Position numbers and translations under genes: made by a program. This document shows positions 62,373 to 64,000 of a DNA stretch of 64,000 bases, piece by piece. The notes below the pieces were generated by a model that saw nothing but the letters and a program-made list of their open reading frames with translations, did no database searches and had not been told where the DNA came from. How positions within the stretch are numbered: position 1 is the stretch's first letter; every line of letters begins with the position of its first letter. The DNA lies in the NCBI GenBank assembly GCA_018000995.1, contig JAGNIU010000001.1, forward strand, positions 124,001-188,000, given 5' to 3'. The DNA is from Bacteroidia bacterium. Its GTDB lineage: Bacteria; Bacteroidota; Bacteroidia; B-17B0; Aurantibacillaceae.

Positions 62373-63062
62373 TTACTGAAGGCCGTCGAAAAACTTCTTC
62401 ATTTCTTCCTGACTAACAATTTTAAAATAAGCAGGCACATCAAAATTATTATCAGCTACCTCAGCCTTTTTAACGCTCTTGGCAGTAAATTGCATTTCAA
62501 GTCCCATTTTACGTAAACGGTATTGCATCAACATACCTTTCACACCAGCATAAGGACTTAAATCATTTACGGCTTCCATTCCCATATCCTTTGTGTAATA
62601 AGCATCAAATGTAACAGAGGGGTCGTTTACCATTGTTACTTTTATTTTAGTGCACTTATATCCTGCAATTACTTTTGTGTCGGCCGTTTCTTCAAATTTA
62701 ATTTTGTAAGCGTCGTTTTCTTTTTGAATATCTTTTTCCGTTTCAATACACGCTTGCTTAACATCCATAAACTTCACCATTTGGGTAAGCGTTTTATTAG
62801 TGAGGTCGCAAATGAACATAGTATTAAACATGCCCATAGTGCTCATTTCCATAATAAATTTATCCTTCTTAAATTTTAAAGTTGCTGAACTTGGAGCAAG
62901 ACCTGCTAATGGATGGTTTTCGTCTACTACTTTTGCGTCGTATTCAATAATACCTTCATCAATAACTTTATCGTTACCGGTACTGCAAAATGTAAAACCA
63001 GAAAGAATCAGGCATACAAACAGTAGTTGAGTTATTTTTAGTATTAAGGGCTTGGTATTCAA
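62373..63062 (-). CDS. DUF4412-like envelope protein, tandem paralogue 2
   Basis: A protein of 229 residues with a signal-like N-terminus ending in GFTFCSTGN. Cys26 could be lipidated, though FTFC is a poor lipobox. The mature part has GIIEYDAKVVDENHPLAG, STMGMFNTMFICDLTNKTL, VKQACIETEKDIQ and IAGYKCTKIKVTMV. It begins at TTG (63062); a TATATTTG -7 match at 63114-63107 lies 44 bases upstream. It is a tandem paralogue of the gene at 63154, with matching sequence along the whole length. Function unknown; a periplasmic or outer-membrane lipoprotein is likely. Confidence 0.75.
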   Translation of the reverse strand: MNTKPLILKITQLLFVCLILSGFTFCSTGNDKVIDEGIIEYDAKVVDENHPLAGLAPSSATLKFKKDKFIMEMSTMGMFNTMFICDLTNKTLTQMVKFMDVKQACIETEKDIQKENDAYKIKFEETADTKVIAGYKCTKIKVTMVNDPSVTFDAYYTKDMGMEAVNDLSPYAGVKGMLMQYRLRKMGLEMQFTAKSVKKAEVADNNFDVPAYFKIVSQEEMKKFFDGLQ

Positions 63063-63106
63063 TGGTAAAACAAAGGCTTAAAATAAAAAAATATTAAGCA
63101 CAAAGC

Positions 63107-63114
63107 CAAATATA
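63107..63114 (-). promoter_or_regulatory. -7 element for the 62373 paralogue
   Basis: The minus strand reads TATATTTG, matching TAnnTTTG, 44 bases before the TTG start. Each paralogue may thus have its own promoter. Confidence 0.4.
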
Positions 63115-63153
63115 TTTTCCCTTATTAGCCTTTAGTGTGAATGATTTAACAGC

Positions 63154-63837
63154 TTAGAACTGCTGGAAGATTTTTTCTATCTCTTGTTTGCTTACAATCT
63201 TGTAATAAGCAGGTATTTCAAAAGTATTATCTACTATTTCAGCCTTTTTTACATTTTTAGCAGTAAACTGCAATTCAAGACCCATTTTTTTGAGGCGGTA
63301 TTGCATTAACATCCCTTTAATTCCTAAGTACGGACTTAATGCATTTACGTTTTCGGCGCCCATTTCTTTAGTGTAATATGCTTCGAAAATTACAGTGGGG
63401 TCCTTTTCCATAGTTACCTTCACTTTATTGCATTTATAACCGGCAATTACCTTGGTCTCTTTCGTTTCTTCACATTTAATTTTATACTGAAGATTCTCTA
63501 TTTGGATATCCTTTTCGCTTTCTATGCAAGCTTGTTTGATGTCAAGAAATTTTACCATTTGCGTCAATGTTTTATTGCTTTGATTGCAAACGAACATGGT
63601 TGTAAACATGCCCATGGTGCTCATTTCTAAAACAAATTTATCGTCTTTAAATTTTAAAGTAGCAGTAGTAGGTATCATGCCTGCCCAAGGATGATTTTGA
63701 TCAACAGCAACTACATCATACTCAATAATTCCTTCGTTCAGAATTTTATCATTCTTTTCGGCGCAGCCTGTAAAAACAAAAATTGTAATTACAAACAGAA
63801 GGAGACGAGGGATATTAAGTATTGAGTTCAATTTCAT
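63154..63837 (-). CDS. DUF4412-like lipoprotein, tandem paralogue 1
   Basis: A protein of 227 residues. The signal peptide ends in a good lipobox, VFTGC (Cys25). The mature part is closely similar to that of the gene at 62373: GIIEYDVVAVDQNHPWAG, STMGMFTTMFVCNQSNKTL, IKQACIESEKDIQ, IAGYKCNKVKVTME and MGLELQFTAKNVKKAE. The second Cys set is also conserved. The two genes are 91 bases apart. It is probably anchored to the inner or outer membrane. No function is known to me. Confidence 0.8.
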   Translation of the reverse strand: MKLNSILNIPRLLLFVITIFVFTGCAEKNDKILNEGIIEYDVVAVDQNHPWAGMIPTTATLKFKDDKFVLEMSTMGMFTTMFVCNQSNKTLTQMVKFLDIKQACIESEKDIQIENLQYKIKCEETKETKVIAGYKCNKVKVTMEKDPTVIFEAYYTKEMGAENVNALSPYLGIKGMLMQYRLKKMGLELQFTAKNVKKAEIVDNTFEIPAYYKIVSKQEIEKIFQQF

Positions 63838-63902
63838 TTGTGCTAAGGGCTTAAATTAAGAAATTATTAAACACCGCTGTTTAAAAGTCTTGGTTAGTTC
63901 AT

Positions 63903-63929
63903 AAAAAAAGCCCCTTAACGAGGCTTTTG
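63903..63929 (-). terminator. Terminator downstream of the right-edge T9SS cargo gene
   Basis: A stem of AAAAGCC paired with GGCTTTT, with a mismatch-containing upper part, is followed on the minus strand by a T run. It lies 21 bases beyond the stop of the partial gene. Confidence 0.8.
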
Positions 63930-63949
63930 TTTATAATGAAAATTATTGT

Positions 63950-64000
63950 TTAGCGAACCACAACGGTCTTCTCTACGCTCTTACCTTCTTCTAATTTAAT
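63950..64000 (-). CDS. C-terminus of a T9SS type A cargo protein (partial)
   Basis: Only the last 16 residues are in the window: IKLEEGKSVEKTVVVR and a TAA stop (63952-63950). The final strand and the basic last residue are typical of T9SS type A sorting domains, as in the other cargo proteins here (KLTITK, KRLVVNK). The body of the protein is off the right edge, so nothing else can be said. Confidence 0.6.
   Translation of the reverse strand: MKLEEGKSVEKTVVVR

Noticed and set aside
1-64000. tRNA, rRNA, CRISPR array, insertion sequence or prophage features.
   Set aside because: I looked for tRNA T-loop-like sequences, spaced direct repeats and transposase-type motifs and found none I could support by eye; a dedicated search would be needed to rule out small RNAs.

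Overview
The window reads as chromosomal DNA from a free-living member of the Bacteroidota. The base composition is AT-rich. Many upstream regions carry the Bacteroidota -7 promoter element TAnnTTTG. Five encoded proteins end in type IX secretion (T9SS) sorting domains: four of type A, one of them cut by the window edge, and one of type B (gliding-motility type). Coding density is high and no gap reaches 300 bases. I saw no rRNA, tRNA, CRISPR array, insertion sequence or prophage. The species cannot be named from the sequence.

Layout. (1) 1-2.3 kb, minus strand: a histidine kinase, a lipoprotein metal or cobalamin receptor and the start of its FecCD-type permease. (2) 2.3-5.5 kb: a divergent module, TspO and an SRPBCC protein to the left, folE, a DUF2452 gene and a CarH/LitR-like B12-binding MerR regulator to the right. 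The shared control region has three copies of a TTTGTTTAAC-like motif. (3) 5.5-8.9 kb: mfd, tail to tail with the regulator. (4) 9-13.9 kb: three T9SS cargo genes, two with an Omp28/thioredoxin-like CxxC domain. (5) 14-17.4 kb: a transaldolase-CBS fusion, a KdsC-like phosphatase and kdsB, interrupted by a minus-strand DUF1571-like gene. This is probably a Kdo (LPS inner-core sugar) supply module with an unusual first enzyme. (6) 17.4-25.9 kb: a cytochrome c lipoprotein, a TPR/PD40 protein, a UPF1-like helicase, an MBOAT/SGNH acylation pair, a GH16 hydrolase and a sterol-desaturase-family enzyme. (7) 26-31 kb: a 1689-residue T9SS type B surface protein with about twelve Cys-paired repeats. (8) 31.3-35.4 kb: an unknown 145-residue protein, a double-length D-Ala-D-Ala ligase fusion and RdgB.

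(9) 35.4-58.9 kb: a large surface-polysaccharide locus. It has an ABC exporter (Wzt/Wzm), about eight glycosyltransferases, two FkbM-type and three other methyltransferases, five SDR-type nucleotide-sugar enzymes (two of them GalE), an N-acetyl-sugar amidotransferase and a polymerase-like membrane protein. The Wzt C-terminal domain and the exporter point to an ABC-dependent O-antigen or capsule. (10) 58.9-64 kb: a double-AAA CbxX-type ATPase with a duplicated N-terminal domain of unknown kind, three related DUF4412-like envelope proteins, and the 3' end of another T9SS cargo gene.

The points most worth pursuing are the transaldolase-CBS/KdsC/KdsB neighbourhood, which may be a KdsD-independent route to arabinose 5-phosphate; the apparent light/B12-controlled divergent promoter; the tandem Ddl fusion; and the double-AAA ATPase. 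All functional statements rest on motif recognition by eye. No database search was run.
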